A stretch of DNA of 40,563 nt, taken from the NCBI GenBank assembly GCA_002238685.1, contig MPMV01000041.1, positions 1 to 40,563 on the forward strand. Direction: 5' to 3'. Positions 17,412 to 27,966 of the stretch are shown piece by piece. Position 1 is the first letter of the stretch. Each line of letters starts with the position of its first letter. The notes under the pieces are model-generated. The model searched no databases. It worked only from the letters and a program-made list of their open reading frames with translations, and was not told where the DNA came from. The position numbers were made by a program, and so were the translations under genes. The DNA comes from a bacterium EF100-94H03 bin56 (lineage in GTDB: Bacteria > Pseudomonadota > Alphaproteobacteria > SP197).

Positions 17412-18556
17412 GAGGTTACGTCTCCTTCCAACGCCTCTCTCACCCAGGTCTGGAAGGCATGGACACAGTGTTCGCTGTCTCCTGGTTCACCGTCCCGGGA
17501 AATGAACCTGCCCTGGTGGTAGCCCCGCGACACGATACCTCGCTGGACACCCTCATTGAGGGCCGCATCTTCAGGCCCGAGGGCTTCGTTGAACCAGGCT
17601 TCCGAAGCGCGCGTGGTCTCGTCATCACCGCGGCCGGGAACGTGGAAATAGGCATTCTCCACAACCGCTGACTGTGCGCCGGTGGCCCGCGTCAGGTAGG
17701 TCGAGATCATGTCGGCATGGGGCCAGGAATAGATGATCCAGTCCGGCCAAAGGTAGAGCGTGATGAAATGGTCCGTCTGGCCACCGGGACCGGACCGGGG
17801 GAAGGGATAGACCTCCGGCTGGTTCTTGCCCGGCGGTGCGATGATTGCCAGCCAGTGATCATGTACATGAAGCCTGGTGGTTTCCATGTCGATGATGTCG
17901 GTGAGTTCTCGGTGGGCTGGTCCGGAATTGGGAAAATGGTAGCCCTCGATGGCGTTCTCGACGGTCACCTTCCAGTTGGAGGCGATGGAGAAGTCCTTCT
18001 GGCCGCCAAACGTGACCGTCTCGAGATCGGGAAACCAGCGCCGGCACTCCTCCTCGAAACCCGGCGCCCACTCGTTCATCGGCGGCGCGTCGTTGTCCAG
18101 GTTGACAAAGATGAAGCCGGCAAACTCCTGGATCCGCACCGGCACGAGACCGAAGTCGGACTTGTCGAAATCCGGCACCCGGTCACACAGCCGGGCGTTC
18201 CTCAGTGACCCGTCGGTGCCATAGGCCCAGCCATGGTAGGGGCAGGTGATGGCGGCCTTGACGGAACCGCTTCCCTGCAACAGTTCGTGGGCCCGGTGCT
18301 GGCAGACGTTGTAGAAGGCACGCAGGCGACCGTCCCGTCCCCGGATGGAGACAATGCCCTGACCGTGAATGTCGACGGTGACATAGCTGCCGGGAGTGAC
18401 GAGCGCGCTCCCGTGACACACGACACGCCACGAGCGGAAGAAGATCGCCTCCTTTTCGCGCTCCAGGATGTCCGCACGGTAGTACCACGGCGAAGGCAGG
18501 GTGAACGACGTCCGATGGTCACGGGTCATCCCCGCCACCGGCAGCGATTCAGCCAT
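17408..18556 (-). CDS. Rieske non-heme iron oxygenase, alpha subunit (quaternary-amine type)
   Basis: The protein has 382 residues; ATG follows GGAGG. The Rieske [2Fe-2S] domain has CQH at 85-87 and CPYH at 105-108. The catalytic domain has NWKVTVENAIEGYH (His207), His215 and probably Asp330 in PEDAALNEGVQRG as the iron ligands. Glu204 sits where most Rieske oxygenases have the bridging Asp; Glu here is a known trait of CntA (carnitine) and related betaine oxygenases, so a trimethylammonium or N-methyl amine substrate is likely, though not proven. A reductase partner is not in the operon. It is the first gene of the Rieske-cupin-oxidoreductase unit; the formamidase gene ends 90 bases upstream. 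Confidence 0.9.
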   Translation of the reverse strand: MAESLPVAGMTRDHRTSFTLPSPWYYRADILEREKEAIFFRSWRVVCHGSALVTPGSYVTVDIHGQGIVSIRGRDGRLRAFYNVCQHRAHELLQGSGSVKAAITCPYHGWAYGTDGSLRNARLCDRVPDFDKSDFGLVPVRIQEFAGFIFVNLDNDAPPMNEWAPGFEEECRRWFPDLETVTFGGQKDFSIASNWKVTVENAIEGYHFPNSGPAHRELTDIIDMETTRLHVHDHWLAIIAPPGKNQPEVYPFPRSGPGGQTDHFITLYLWPDWIIYSWPHADMISTYLTRATGAQSAVVENAYFHVPGRGDDETTRASEAWFNEALGPEDAALNEGVQRGIVSRGYHQGRFISRDGEPGDSEHCVHAFQTWVREALEGDVTS

Positions 18557-18646
18557 GACGAACCTCCGTTGTCCCGACGCCGGGAACCCTATGCGCCGCC
18601 CCGCTCCGAATCAACGCCCCCGGACCGCCCGGGTGGCGGCCGCTGT

Positions 18647-19663
18647 TCAGTCCTGGATGTACTTCTTGGGAACCGCAGCGCCGATCGTGTACTTGGGATC
18701 CACGAAGTTGCCCAGGCGCACCTTGCCGCACTGAGAGAGCATCATGTAGGCGTCCCACTGGTCGAACCCGTAGTCCGCCGCCATCCACCGGATCAGTTCA
18801 CGGTAGGCAATGCGCGCGCTGTCCTCGAGCGGACGCGTGCTGCCGATTCCCATGATGAAGTCGTCCGCCTCCAGGCGTGGCCACTCGATCGGCCAGTTCT
18901 TAATCAAATCGACCGTCATGGTGGTGGTGGTCGCGAATTCAACGGCGACGCCGCACACCTCGCCGTCGCCCTGGCAGGCATGGGCATCGCCGATGAAGAG
19001 ACGGCCACCCTTGGTGCGGACCGGCAGGTAGGTGATCGTACCCGGTCCCATGTCGGGAAGGTCCATGTTGCCGCCATGACTGTCGGGTGTCAGCGAATTG
19101 ATCGAATCGATCTCGGGCGAACAGCTGAGCGTGCCGATGTGGGGTTTGTAGGGGAGTGTCACCCTGTCGCTCCAGTAGACCTTCTCCTCATCGAGGTTAA
19201 TCTTGCGAACGATCTCGGGAAGCGGTTCGTTGAGTGTTGCCGTCAGGGTCGTGCCGGTCAGCGCGCCGAACTCCCGGATCATGCAACAGGTGCCGCGGGG
19301 GTTCGGGCCCCGTGGCGCCATGTGCTCGATATGAACGCACAGGACATCGCCCTTTTCCGCTCCCTCGACCATGATCGGGCCGCATTGGGGATTGAGCCAG
19401 GGCATCTCCAGGACTTCCGAGGGGACGTCGGATTCGCTCCTGATCTTGCCTTCGAACGCATCGCATGTCTCGACGACCACCCTGTCACCCGGGTTGATGT
19501 GGAGAACCGGCTCGGAATAGGGGCCAATCGTGTAGTGATAGACACCCTGGGCCTCTTCCGTGAGATGGTGAGTGACTCCCGTTGATCCGTAACCGACACC
19601 GCGCCGGTACATGATGGATTCCGTCACCCAGTCGTTCGGGTAGGATCGCATGATCATTTCCAC
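18647..19663 (-). CDS. Acetamidase/formamidase
   Basis: This 338-residue protein is of the FmdA/AmdA family, cytoplasmic amidases that release ammonia from formamide or acetamide. The chosen start is GTG at 19663, ten bases after AAGGGGG; ATG at 19657 or 19651 is possible. Family signatures include VLHINPGDRVVVET, FEGKIRSE, GPIMVEGAEKGDVLCVHI, the metal-site region FIGDAHACQGDGEVCG and the catalytic-side ENNPIEWPR-like segment IKNWPIEWPR. The length fits the shorter AmdA-like branch. Immediately upstream lies a relic of a Liv/Urt-type ABC ATPase, the usual partner of these amidases, so a short-chain amide uptake and hydrolysis unit has decayed in part. The exact amide preference cannot be told. 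Confidence 0.92.
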   Translation of the reverse strand: MEMIMRSYPNDWVTESIMYRRGVGYGSTGVTHHLTEEAQGVYHYTIGPYSEPVLHINPGDRVVVETCDAFEGKIRSESDVPSEVLEMPWLNPQCGPIMVEGAEKGDVLCVHIEHMAPRGPNPRGTCCMIREFGALTGTTLTATLNEPLPEIVRKINLDEEKVYWSDRVTLPYKPHIGTLSCSPEIDSINSLTPDSHGGNMDLPDMGPGTITYLPVRTKGGRLFIGDAHACQGDGEVCGVAVEFATTTTMTVDLIKNWPIEWPRLEADDFIMGIGSTRPLEDSARIAYRELIRWMAADYGFDQWDAYMMLSQCGKVRLGNFVDPKYTIGAAVPKKYIQD

Positions 19664-19727
19664 GGCCGTCGTTCCCCCTTGTCAGCTCATGGGCCACTGC
19701 GTCAGACAGGTTGGGGACATGCCGCCA

Positions 19728-20035
19728 TCAGACCGCAAGGCGGGTGGCCACATGTTCCGTGTCCAAGAGACGCTCGCGGTCAGGATCGTCCACCGTCCTG
19801 CCCTTGTCCAGAACACAAACGCGACGCGCCACAGTCCAAATCAGATCACCGGTCTCATCGACGATGAGCACGATCAGTTGCCCGGACCTGCTGGGTTCGC
19901 GGTCGAGGGCGCCGATATCATGGCCCGGTGAACATCAGGCGGAGATGGCAGGCGATGGTGTCGACAATGCGTGGTTCGGGCCGGGCCTCATCCATGGCAA
20001 AGCCGGACAACCGGGGGACTTCCGCATTCCGTCGA
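19728..20035 (-). pseudogene. Relic of Liv/Urt-type ABC transporter ATPase (C-terminal half)
   Basis: On the minus strand MDEARPEPRIVDTIACHLRLM resembles the Walker B to D-loop region of LivF/UrtE-like ATPases (DEP...GLAPxIVDxIAxHL). After a frame change the text resumes QLIVLIVDETGDLIWTVARR and VCVLDKGRTV, ending ERLLDTEHVATRLAV and a stop, as at the end of these proteins. The Walker A half is missing and the H-loop His appears changed. The rest of the 612-base gap up to 20275 shows no gene. Such ATPases belong to amide or urea uptake systems, in keeping with the adjacent formamidase gene. Confidence 0.6.
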
Positions 20036-20275
20036 ACGCGCCAGCGCCGGTCGCTCGCTTCGGCCAGTCCTGTAACCTGTCATGCGATCCACGAGAAACC
20101 CGGTCGTGCCAGTGGCCAGACTGCGAGGGCCTTCCGCTCGCCCATGCAGCATCTCGGCAAGGCGGGCCCGGCAACCGACTTTGGTGAACTGCCGGCCAGC
20201 CTGGCCTTCACCCCGTCGCTCTTGCTCGAAACCACCCGTGTCATCAGTCCGTCGCGTGGCACCGGGGCCGCCTTC

Positions 20276-21442
20276 TCACAGCATGGAGCGTGCGACCCAG
20301 CGGTGGAAGCAGTGCGAGGGTCCTTCGAGGACAGGCGTGAAGACACCACCTGAAAATCCCGGGGAGGCCCGCCCCTCCTGCATGCCCTGAACGGCATCCA
20401 CGTCTTCCTGGAACACCTCGCGCCAGGTTTCGCGGACCGATGTCCTGAGGTCGGCGTGACCGGGTCCAGCGGCGCCCGTGCCGACGTAGTAGATATCGAA
20501 GATCTCGCGGCAGCGCCCCGGACCGTCGGGCAGTACGCGGACCGCCCAGAAGTGGTCGTAGTGGATGCCGAGCATGACGTTGGGATAGAGCGCCACGTAC
20601 TCGGCTCGGGTCTGCCAGGGCTCCGGCAGGCCGGGAAAGCGCGACAGCTGATGACCATTGCGGTCGGGCTGGTAGACGAGGCTGACCTGCCCCGAAAAGG
20701 TCCCCTCCTCGATGTTGAGGTGATCCTCGAGGCGTGAATAGGAATTGAGTCCGGGATGCACCATGGGCAGATGATAGGCCTCGCAGAAATTCTCGATGGC
20801 CAGTTTCCAGTTGGCCTCGAGATCGAAGGTCAAGATCGAGTCCTCGCCGCCATGACAGAGCAGCGACTCATCGAAGCAGGACCAGCGTCGGGCGAGCGGA
20901 CGGATGAAGTCGGCAAAGGACGGGGCATCGCCGGAGAGGTTGACGAAGACCTGATCGAACCACACCGCACTCGGCACCTCGTTGAGGCGGAAACGCTGCC
21001 TGTCGAACCCTTCGCATTCGTGGCGACCCGGCCCACCGATGTGGGGTGTGAGACGCAGGCTGCCCTCGAGACCGAAGGTCCAGTTATGGTAGGGACAGGT
21101 GAGTACCACGCCCGTCTTGCCGGACGTGCCGACGAGCCGCATGCCCCGGTGCGGGCAGACGTTGTGGAAGACACGAACCTGGCGATCATGGCCGCGCACC
21201 ACGAAGAGGGGAACTCCGGCGAGATCCAGCGGCATGACATCGCCGGGCTCGGGAACATAGGACGCGGCCACCAGGCACACCCAGTTGCGCGACCACAGGC
21301 GGGCCCTCTCGCTCTCGAACCACGACTGCGACACGTAGGCCTCCGCCGGAAGCGGCCTTGCCTCTCCATAGTCGAGGGTCACGCTCTCGAGCGCCCGCGG
21401 GCTGAAGTCCCGTGCCGAAGGGAAGAAGGCTGTCTCGGTCAT
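20276..21442 (-). CDS. Second Rieske non-heme iron oxygenase, alpha subunit
   Basis: The protein has 388 residues. The Rieske centre has CPH at 96-98 (followed by RG) and CPYH at 116-119; the iron site has NFCEAYHLPMVH with His224 and His229 and an acidic ligand near Asp347 (QEDVDAVQGMQEG). Glu221 replaces the usual bridging Asp, as in the first Rieske protein, again pointing to quaternary-amine or N-methylated substrates. It shares only motifs with the gene at 17408, so they are paralogous families, not a recent duplication. It is 43 bases downstream of the serine hydrolase gene and probably in the same transcript. No dedicated reductase or ferredoxin is adjacent. Confidence 0.9.
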   Translation of the reverse strand: MTETAFFPSARDFSPRALESVTLDYGEARPLPAEAYVSQSWFESERARLWSRNWVCLVAASYVPEPGDVMPLDLAGVPLFVVRGHDRQVRVFHNVCPHRGMRLVGTSGKTGVVLTCPYHNWTFGLEGSLRLTPHIGGPGRHECEGFDRQRFRLNEVPSAVWFDQVFVNLSGDAPSFADFIRPLARRWSCFDESLLCHGGEDSILTFDLEANWKLAIENFCEAYHLPMVHPGLNSYSRLEDHLNIEEGTFSGQVSLVYQPDRNGHQLSRFPGLPEPWQTRAEYVALYPNVMLGIHYDHFWAVRVLPDGPGRCREIFDIYYVGTGAAGPGHADLRTSVRETWREVFQEDVDAVQGMQEGRASPGFSGGVFTPVLEGPSHCFHRWVARSML

Positions 21443-21485
21443 GTGGCGGTTCTCCGATGGCGTCCCGATCGTATCAATCCGGCTG

Positions 21486-22703
21486 TCACGCTGTCAGCGC
21501 CTGATTGACCAGGACCCTGAGCTGCTTGCGTATGGGATAGCTCCCCGAGGGGATGAGCTGGGTCATGAACACCACGGCCATGTCCTCGAGCGGGTCAACC
21601 CAGAACGCGGTCGAAGCCATGCCACCCCAGGCGAATTCGCCCGGTGAGGCCATGACGCCTGCGGCAGCCGGATCGAGCATCACCGACACGCCCAGTCCGA
21701 AACCGACACCGATGTAGCTCGTTTCGGCAAAGACCTCCTGGCCCATGGCCGCGAGGTCGCTGTCATCGGGGAGATGATTCGTCGCCATGAACTCGACGGT
21801 GCGCCGCCCCAGAATCCCGCGCCCTCCCTCCCGGAGCATGTCGGCGAACCTCAGGTAGTCATTCATGGTGGAGAGCAGGCCACCGCCGCCCGAACAACAG
21901 GTGACCGCGGACGCAAAACGGCTGTCCGCCGTGCCATCGACACGCCTGAAGCGGTTGTCGGGAGTCCGCTCGTAACAGGGCACGAAGCGCTCGACACGAT
22001 CCTTGGGAAGTTCGAAGAAGGTGTCGGTCATGCCCAGGGGTTCGAAGATCTCCTCGGCAAGGTAGCGATCAAACGGCTTGCCGGAGAGGACCTCCACGAG
22101 GTAGCCGAGGACATCGATGGAGACACCATAGGTCCACCGTGCTCCCGGGTGATGATCGAGCGGCAGATCGCCGAGGCGGGTGACGACCTCGCCGAGTGTC
22201 CCGGCCCGGGGCCCGAAGTCGACCCGGTTTTCCCGGTAGAGTCCCGCCACGCCGTCGGTGCCGTTGAAACTGTAGGTGAATCCGGATGTGTGACAGAACA
22301 GATCGCGGATGGTCATCGACCGCCTGGCGGGCTCGAGATGCATGCCGTAGGGCGTCTCGCCCACCCGCACGGACATGTCGGCCAGTTGCGGGATGTAGGC
22401 CTCGACCGGATCCTCGAGTCCGAAGAGACCCTGTTCGTAAAGCTTGAGGGCAGCCACCGCGGTCACCGGCTTGGACATCGAGTAGATGCGGCAGATGGCA
22501 TCGGGAAAGATCGCCCGTCCCGCCTCCACATCGGCGAGACCGGCAGCCTCCCGGTAGACGAGGGCGCCTTCACGGATGATTGCGGTCATGGCCCAGGGAA
22601 GCTTGCCCTCATCGACATAGCGCCTCATCCAGTCACCGACACGTTCAAGTCTCATGGACGAAAGACCTGCCGTCTCCGGTTCGGCCTTTTGGATGTCGGT
22701 CAT
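21486..22703 (-). CDS. Beta-lactamase-fold serine hydrolase (EstB/class C-like)
   Basis: This 405-residue protein has its ATG seven bases after AAGGAG. The fold is that of penicillin-binding-protein-like hydrolases: SMSK at 75-78 gives the Ser75-Lys78 pair, the segment WTYGVS (about 190-195) supplies the Tyr, and FAWGGMAST stands in place of the KTG motif. There is no signal peptide, so it is probably cytoplasmic, and an esterase or amidase rather than an antibiotic-resistance enzyme. It lies in a co-directional run with prfC, the 93-residue ORF and Rieske gene 2. It might hydrolyse an ester or lactone of the substrate used by that oxygenase; this is inference from position only. Confidence 0.9.
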   Translation of the reverse strand: MTDIQKAEPETAGLSSMRLERVGDWMRRYVDEGKLPWAMTAIIREGALVYREAAGLADVEAGRAIFPDAICRIYSMSKPVTAVAALKLYEQGLFGLEDPVEAYIPQLADMSVRVGETPYGMHLEPARRSMTIRDLFCHTSGFTYSFNGTDGVAGLYRENRVDFGPRAGTLGEVVTRLGDLPLDHHPGARWTYGVSIDVLGYLVEVLSGKPFDRYLAEEIFEPLGMTDTFFELPKDRVERFVPCYERTPDNRFRRVDGTADSRFASAVTCCSGGGGLLSTMNDYLRFADMLREGGRGILGRRTVEFMATNHLPDDSDLAAMGQEVFAETSYIGVGFGLGVSVMLDPAAAGVMASPGEFAWGGMASTAFWVDPLEDMAVVFMTQLIPSGSYPIRKQLRVLVNQALTA

Positions 22704-22724
22704 GTCGGTCGCTCCTTCGCGATA

Positions 22725-22995
22725 TCAGCAATAGATGGAGGCCCCGAACCGGGCCTTCTTCTCCGTCCAGGCGGGGAAATCGAGGACCACGATGCCATGG
22801 CGCTCGACCAGACGGTCGACGCCGCCACGCACCTTCTCGTGATATTGTGGCAGAATGCCGGGATAGATCTCGGCGCGGATTTCGCCTGGATCGAAGGTCA
22901 GGCGACCGGTGACTGCCGCGATGCCCGACGGACTCATGACGGTGATCAGGCGCGAGGCGCCATGACTGAACCCCTTGAGCCCGAAGAGTGCCGCG

Positions 22996-23006
<11 letters not shown>
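22725..23006 (-). CDS. Conserved-looking 93-residue protein overlapping prfC
   Basis: The ATG at 23006 lies inside the end of prfC; the two frames share the 11 bases ATGGCGTCTGA, so translation is probably coupled. The sequence has a clear protein texture: LFGLKGFSHGASRLITV, GRLTFDPGEIRAEIYPGILP, YHEKVRGGVDRLVERHG, and a strong end VLDFPAWTEKKARFGASIYC. It is hydrophilic with no signal or membrane segment. I do not recognise the family. A longer frame back to 23144 is wholly inside prfC and is discounted. The stop is 21 bases before the serine hydrolase start, suggesting a transcript prfC-orf93-hydrolase. Confidence 0.72.
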
Positions 23007-24591
<1,585 letters not shown>

Positions 24592-24703
24592 GATGACCTG
24601 GTGCCGCAATCAAACCCGATGTGTGCCGTCATCACGGCATTTTGTCCAGTTGCAAAGAAACGGGACATTTGATGCTTCAGGGTGATGCCTTATCCTCAGG
24701 CCC
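24592..24703. promoter_or_regulatory. Divergent control region prfC / secreted protein
   Basis: About 110 bases separate two diverging genes, so both promoters must lie here. The sequence is AT-richer than the flanks around 24640-24675 (GTTGCAAAGAAAC, GGGACATTTGATG). TTGCAA at 24652-24657 may be a -35-like element but no convincing -10 was found on either strand. Confidence 0.35.
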
Positions 24704-25150
24704 ATGAAGCGCGCCCTTCCATTCCTTGCGGTCCTCATCGCGATGTCGCCGGCGCTGGCCGGCAGCGTCACCGGCGTCCTTTCCGCCACCTCCGTGCGGA
24801 TCGAGGCCTACGTGAACCAGGGAAGGACTCTTGCCATCGCCCTTCTGCCGCCTCCCGAGGTGACGCTCTCCGGCACACTCGGGGTCGCATTCGCCCCGGC
24901 GGAAGACGGCCGGCCATGGACGGGTGAACTGCCGCGGGTGGTGAGGGTGGACGCCGACTACTTCGATGGCCCGGTTCTGGAGACATTCCCCTTCGACCGA
25001 GGCCGCCTTCATCAGCCGGCTGCCATCGCCGTCACCTTCGGCGCATGTATCGGCGAAGCGCGGATCTGCGTCCTCGAGGAAGCCCTGATCACGATCAGCC
25101 CGGCCACGGAAGGGCATGTGGATGTCGCCATCGCCCTCATCGGGCCATGA
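24704..25150 (+). CDS. Predicted secreted protein with two Cys
   Basis: This 148-residue protein has a typical Sec signal peptide: MKRALPFLAVLIAMSPALA, with cleavage likely after ALA. The mature part is beta-rich (VTLSGTLGVAF, VVRVDADYFDG). The only two Cys lie nine residues apart in VTFGACIGEARICVLEEALI, recalling the N-terminal DsbD-alpha-like domain motif, but this is a weak resemblance. It is periplasmic by prediction. It stands alone, between prfC (divergent) and the dehydrogenase gene (convergent). The function is unknown. Confidence 0.72.
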   Translation: MKRALPFLAVLIAMSPALAGSVTGVLSATSVRIEAYVNQGRTLAIALLPPPEVTLSGTLGVAFAPAEDGRPWTGELPRVVRVDADYFDGPVLETFPFDRGRLHQPAAIAVTFGACIGEARICVLEEALITISPATEGHVDVAIALIGP

Positions 25151-25194
25151 GTTGCGGGCCATCCGGCACAGATTCGGACGCCGTTGATGCGTGC

Positions 25195-26502
25195 TCAGTC
25201 AGGGATGTCGTGCCAGTGACCGTCCAGGCCAAGGAAGCGGTCGCCGTCGTGGAAGGTTGATGCCCCGGCATCCCTCGCAACGCGGAGCATTGCCGGCACC
25301 GGCTCTCCCGACCTTTCGAGAATGGCGGCCAGTGTGTCGTGTCCGATGTCGTCGATGAGTTCGAAGGGCCCTCTCTTCCAGGCGAACCCCCAGCGCATCG
25401 CGCGATCGATGTTGACGATGTCATCGGAAATCTCGCCTACCAGGCCGGCAGCGTAGGCGAGCACACCGCCCATGAGATCCCGAGCGAAGTCTCCCGCGGC
25501 ACCCGAAGCGGTCATGAGTTCCCGTGGAGTCGCCGCAGTCCCGGCAATGTCCGGCGCGGTCGACGGACGCCAACTGGCGCCATCGAGATCAAAGGTCTCG
25601 CGCAGCCTGCCACCGTCCCCGGTCCTGGTGACCCTGTAGAAGCCGCCCCGCGTCTTGCGTCCGAGCTGGCCCCTCGCAAGCATCGCCTGCTCCTCTTCCG
25701 GAAATGTCGTGTAGAGGCGGCCCTTGTCGCCTTCGGGGAGATTCGCCGCCAGATTTCTGCCGACAAGGTCCATCACGTCAAGGCCGATGAGATCGATCAG
25801 CCCGTAGAGTCCCGTCGGCGGCAGCCCCACAGGAGCCGACATGAGGGCATCGATCTCCTCCATCTGCAGACCACCTTCGCGACGCGCCTTTCTGGCCTTG
25901 TGGAGGCCCGACAGCATCCAGAAACAGCCAATGCGGTTGCCGATGAAGTTCACGGTGTCCTTGGCATGGACGACGCCCTTGTCGAGTTTGGTCGAGCAGA
26001 ATTCCGCCATCGCCTCGACCACCTCCGGCGCCGTCTCCTCACCGGGAACGATTTCCAGCAGTTTCATCACTTTCACAGGATTGAAGAAGTGGGTCACCAC
26101 AACATCCCGGCGCAACCTCCCGGGCATGCCTTCGGTGATCGAACGCAGCGGGATGCCCGAGGTGTTGGTGGAGATCACCGAACCGTCGCTGCGCCAGTGC
26201 TCGAGCTTCGTGAACATGTCGCGCTTGGTTGCGAGATCCTCGATGACAGCCTCACAGATCCAGTCGTAACCCCTGATCATCGCCAGATCGTCGAAGGTGC
26301 CGGTCTCGATCAGGTTGGCGCTTTCGGGATTGTCGATGGCCGGAGGACGTCCGTCGGTGATGCGCTGCATCGCCGCATCCACGGTGTCGCGATCCACGTC
26401 AATGAGAAGGACCCTGCATCCCGCGTCCGCGCACTTGCCGGCGATGCCGGTTCCCATGGTTCCGGCGCCGATCACGGCCACCGAGTTGATCGTGCGTGTC
26501 AT
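25195..26502 (-). CDS. 3-hydroxyacyl-CoA dehydrogenase without hydratase domain
   Basis: This 435-residue protein oxidises L-3-hydroxyacyl-CoA with NAD+ in fatty-acid beta-oxidation. GAGTMG at 12-17 is the Rossmann motif; CEAVIED (Glu84) and THFFNP (His138) mark the catalytic site. The second dehydrogenase-type C-terminal domain starts at about residue 185, and a degenerate repeat follows at 340-400. Homologues such as FadN-type proteins carry an enoyl-CoA hydratase domain after a YYFDG- or FLGLDGHW-like linker; here the protein stops exactly there (FLGLDGHWHDIPD). It is thus either a natural single-function form or an ancestral fusion that lost its second half. A separate hydratase gene lies at 30071. 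The start follows a run of AGGAGA and GAAGAGG. Confidence 0.9.
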   Translation of the reverse strand: MTRTINSVAVIGAGTMGTGIAGKCADAGCRVLLIDVDRDTVDAAMQRITDGRPPAIDNPESANLIETGTFDDLAMIRGYDWICEAVIEDLATKRDMFTKLEHWRSDGSVISTNTSGIPLRSITEGMPGRLRRDVVVTHFFNPVKVMKLLEIVPGEETAPEVVEAMAEFCSTKLDKGVVHAKDTVNFIGNRIGCFWMLSGLHKARKARREGGLQMEEIDALMSAPVGLPPTGLYGLIDLIGLDVMDLVGRNLAANLPEGDKGRLYTTFPEEEQAMLARGQLGRKTRGGFYRVTRTGDGGRLRETFDLDGASWRPSTAPDIAGTAATPRELMTASGAAGDFARDLMGGVLAYAAGLVGEISDDIVNIDRAMRWGFAWKRGPFELIDDIGHDTLAAILERSGEPVPAMLRVARDAGASTFHDGDRFLGLDGHWHDIPD

Positions 26503-26535
26503 GCCTCTTCACCCCAAGTCTCCTGACGGGCCTCC

Positions 26536-27330
26536 CTATAGCACTGACCGGGGATGTTGCGCGACCGCGGCCACAACGTCCTCCACCGCGCGCGCCAGCA
26601 TGGCGCCATCGTCCGCCAGAACACGCACGAGCAGGCCGCACTCTCCCGGAAGCGACGACACACCGGCATAGGCGCCGGATAGCGCCACCGCCACGCTCAG
26701 GGTATCCGCGAGGCCGGGCGCCGCAGCGATGCCGCCGACCATGCCGATCGTGCCATGAACCGCCACACCCGAGCACGCGAGATCCTTCCCGGACGTTCGC
26801 ACGCGGTCGAGCACCAGCAGGGTGCCATCATCGGCCCGCACGACCGTCTCCGATTGAAGGGACGCAAAATGCTTCCCGGGTTCGCCCGCATCGTGGGGCA
26901 GGAAAGCGTCACACCACATGACGTCGGCGCCGTCATGAACCACCACTTCCAGCGATGTGCGGACCCGTGCGCCCGGGAACAGCACCAGCGGGCGTGGTTG
27001 CCAGACAAGGCGGCTGCCCGGATGCGCATCGAGACGGACATGCTGCAGGGCGTCGTCTGCCGGCATGGCGTGGGCGATGGTCGCCCCCTGCGTCCGGATG
27101 GTCACCGCGGTCCCCTCGCCAGCGACAATTCCGGCGGCAAACCGGTCGCCCTGGACAAGGCCGGCTCCGAGCGACTGGAGAATCACCAGCAGTCCGTCAC
27201 CATCGTCAAACGGACGGGTGATGTGAAAGGGAAAGGCGACGTACTGGCGCTTCAGGAAAGTCCCGCCCGAAGGCGCTCGCGCAAAGTCCAGTGCCAGCTG
27301 CCTGCCATGTTCCGTCGCAAACCGGCTCAT
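26536..27330 (-). CDS. ureD: Urease accessory protein UreD
   Basis: The product (264 residues) is the scaffold of the UreD-UreF-UreG complex that loads nickel into apo-urease. Signatures are FLKRQYVAFPFHITRPF, LGAGLVQGDRF, TQGATIAHAMP and LVWQPRPLVLFPGARVRTS, all typical of UreD/UreH. ATG at 27330 overlaps the stop of ureG (TGATG), so translation is coupled; upstream in-frame codons lie inside ureG and are discounted. It is the last gene of ureE-ureF-ureG-ureD. After a 33-base gap the dehydrogenase gene follows in the same direction. The urease structural genes are not in the window. Confidence 0.93.
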   Translation of the reverse strand: MSRFATEHGRQLALDFARAPSGGTFLKRQYVAFPFHITRPFDDGDGLLVILQSLGAGLVQGDRFAAGIVAGEGTAVTIRTQGATIAHAMPADDALQHVRLDAHPGSRLVWQPRPLVLFPGARVRTSLEVVVHDGADVMWCDAFLPHDAGEPGKHFASLQSETVVRADDGTLLVLDRVRTSGKDLACSGVAVHGTIGMVGGIAAAPGLADTLSVAVALSGAYAGVSSLPGECGLLVRVLADDGAMLARAVEDVVAAVAQHPRSVL

Positions 27331-27950
27331 CAGCCGTCGAACAGCACGTTGCGGACAATGTGATCGACGACATCGTCGACCGCTTCGCCGGTCCGGCAAT
27401 TGGTGACGATGACGGGCCTGCCGCGGCGCACGTCGCGGGCCTCCCTCGTCATCGCCGCGAGATCGACTCCGACGTGGGGCGCCAGGTCCGCCTTGTTGAT
27501 CACGAGGAGGTCCGCCTGCAGCACACCTGGACCCCGCTTGCGCGGGATGTCGCCGCCACCTGACACGTCGATGACGAAGATCCAGTAGTCGACAAGTTCG
27601 GGAGAAAAGGTGGATGCGAGATTGTCGCCTCCCGATTCGAGCAGCACGAGATCGAGAGGGTGAAAGCGCATCTCGAGACGTTCCGCCGCATCGAGATTGA
27701 GTGTCGGGTCCTCGCGAATGACCGTGTGCGGGCAGGCGCCCGCCTCGACGGCCACCACGCGGCGGGGTTCAATCAGACCACTGCGCTGCAGCCGTTCGGC
27801 ATCTTCCCGCGTCACAAGGTCATTGGTGATGACGGCGAGGCTGGTGCCGCGATCGGTGAAGGAGGGTATCAGGCGTTCAAGCAGCGCTGTCTTTCCCGAA
27901 CCCACCGGCCCGCCGATTCCGACTCGTGCTGCAGAGAGTGGTTCAGTCAC
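27330..27950 (-). CDS. ureG: Urease accessory GTPase UreG
   Basis: The protein has 206 residues if GTG at 27950 is the start, 16 bases after the ureF stop; an ATG at 27989 inside ureF would add 13 residues. GPVGSGKT at 14-21 is the P-loop; NDLVTREDA, the nickel-binding CPH in [27 protein letters not shown] and INKADL are all as in UreG. The enzyme uses GTP hydrolysis to move nickel from UreE to urease. It is intact. Confidence 0.95.
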   Translation of the reverse strand: MTEPLSAARVGIGGPVGSGKTALLERLIPSFTDRGTSLAVITNDLVTREDAERLQRSGLIEPRRVVAVEAGACPHTVIREDPTLNLDAAERLEMRFHPLDLVLLESGGDNLASTFSPELVDYWIFVIDVSGGGDIPRKRGPGVLQADLLVINKADLAPHVGVDLAAMTREARDVRRGRPVIVTNCRTGEAVDDVVDHIVRNVLFDG

Positions 27951-27966
27951 GTTGCCGTCATCCCGG

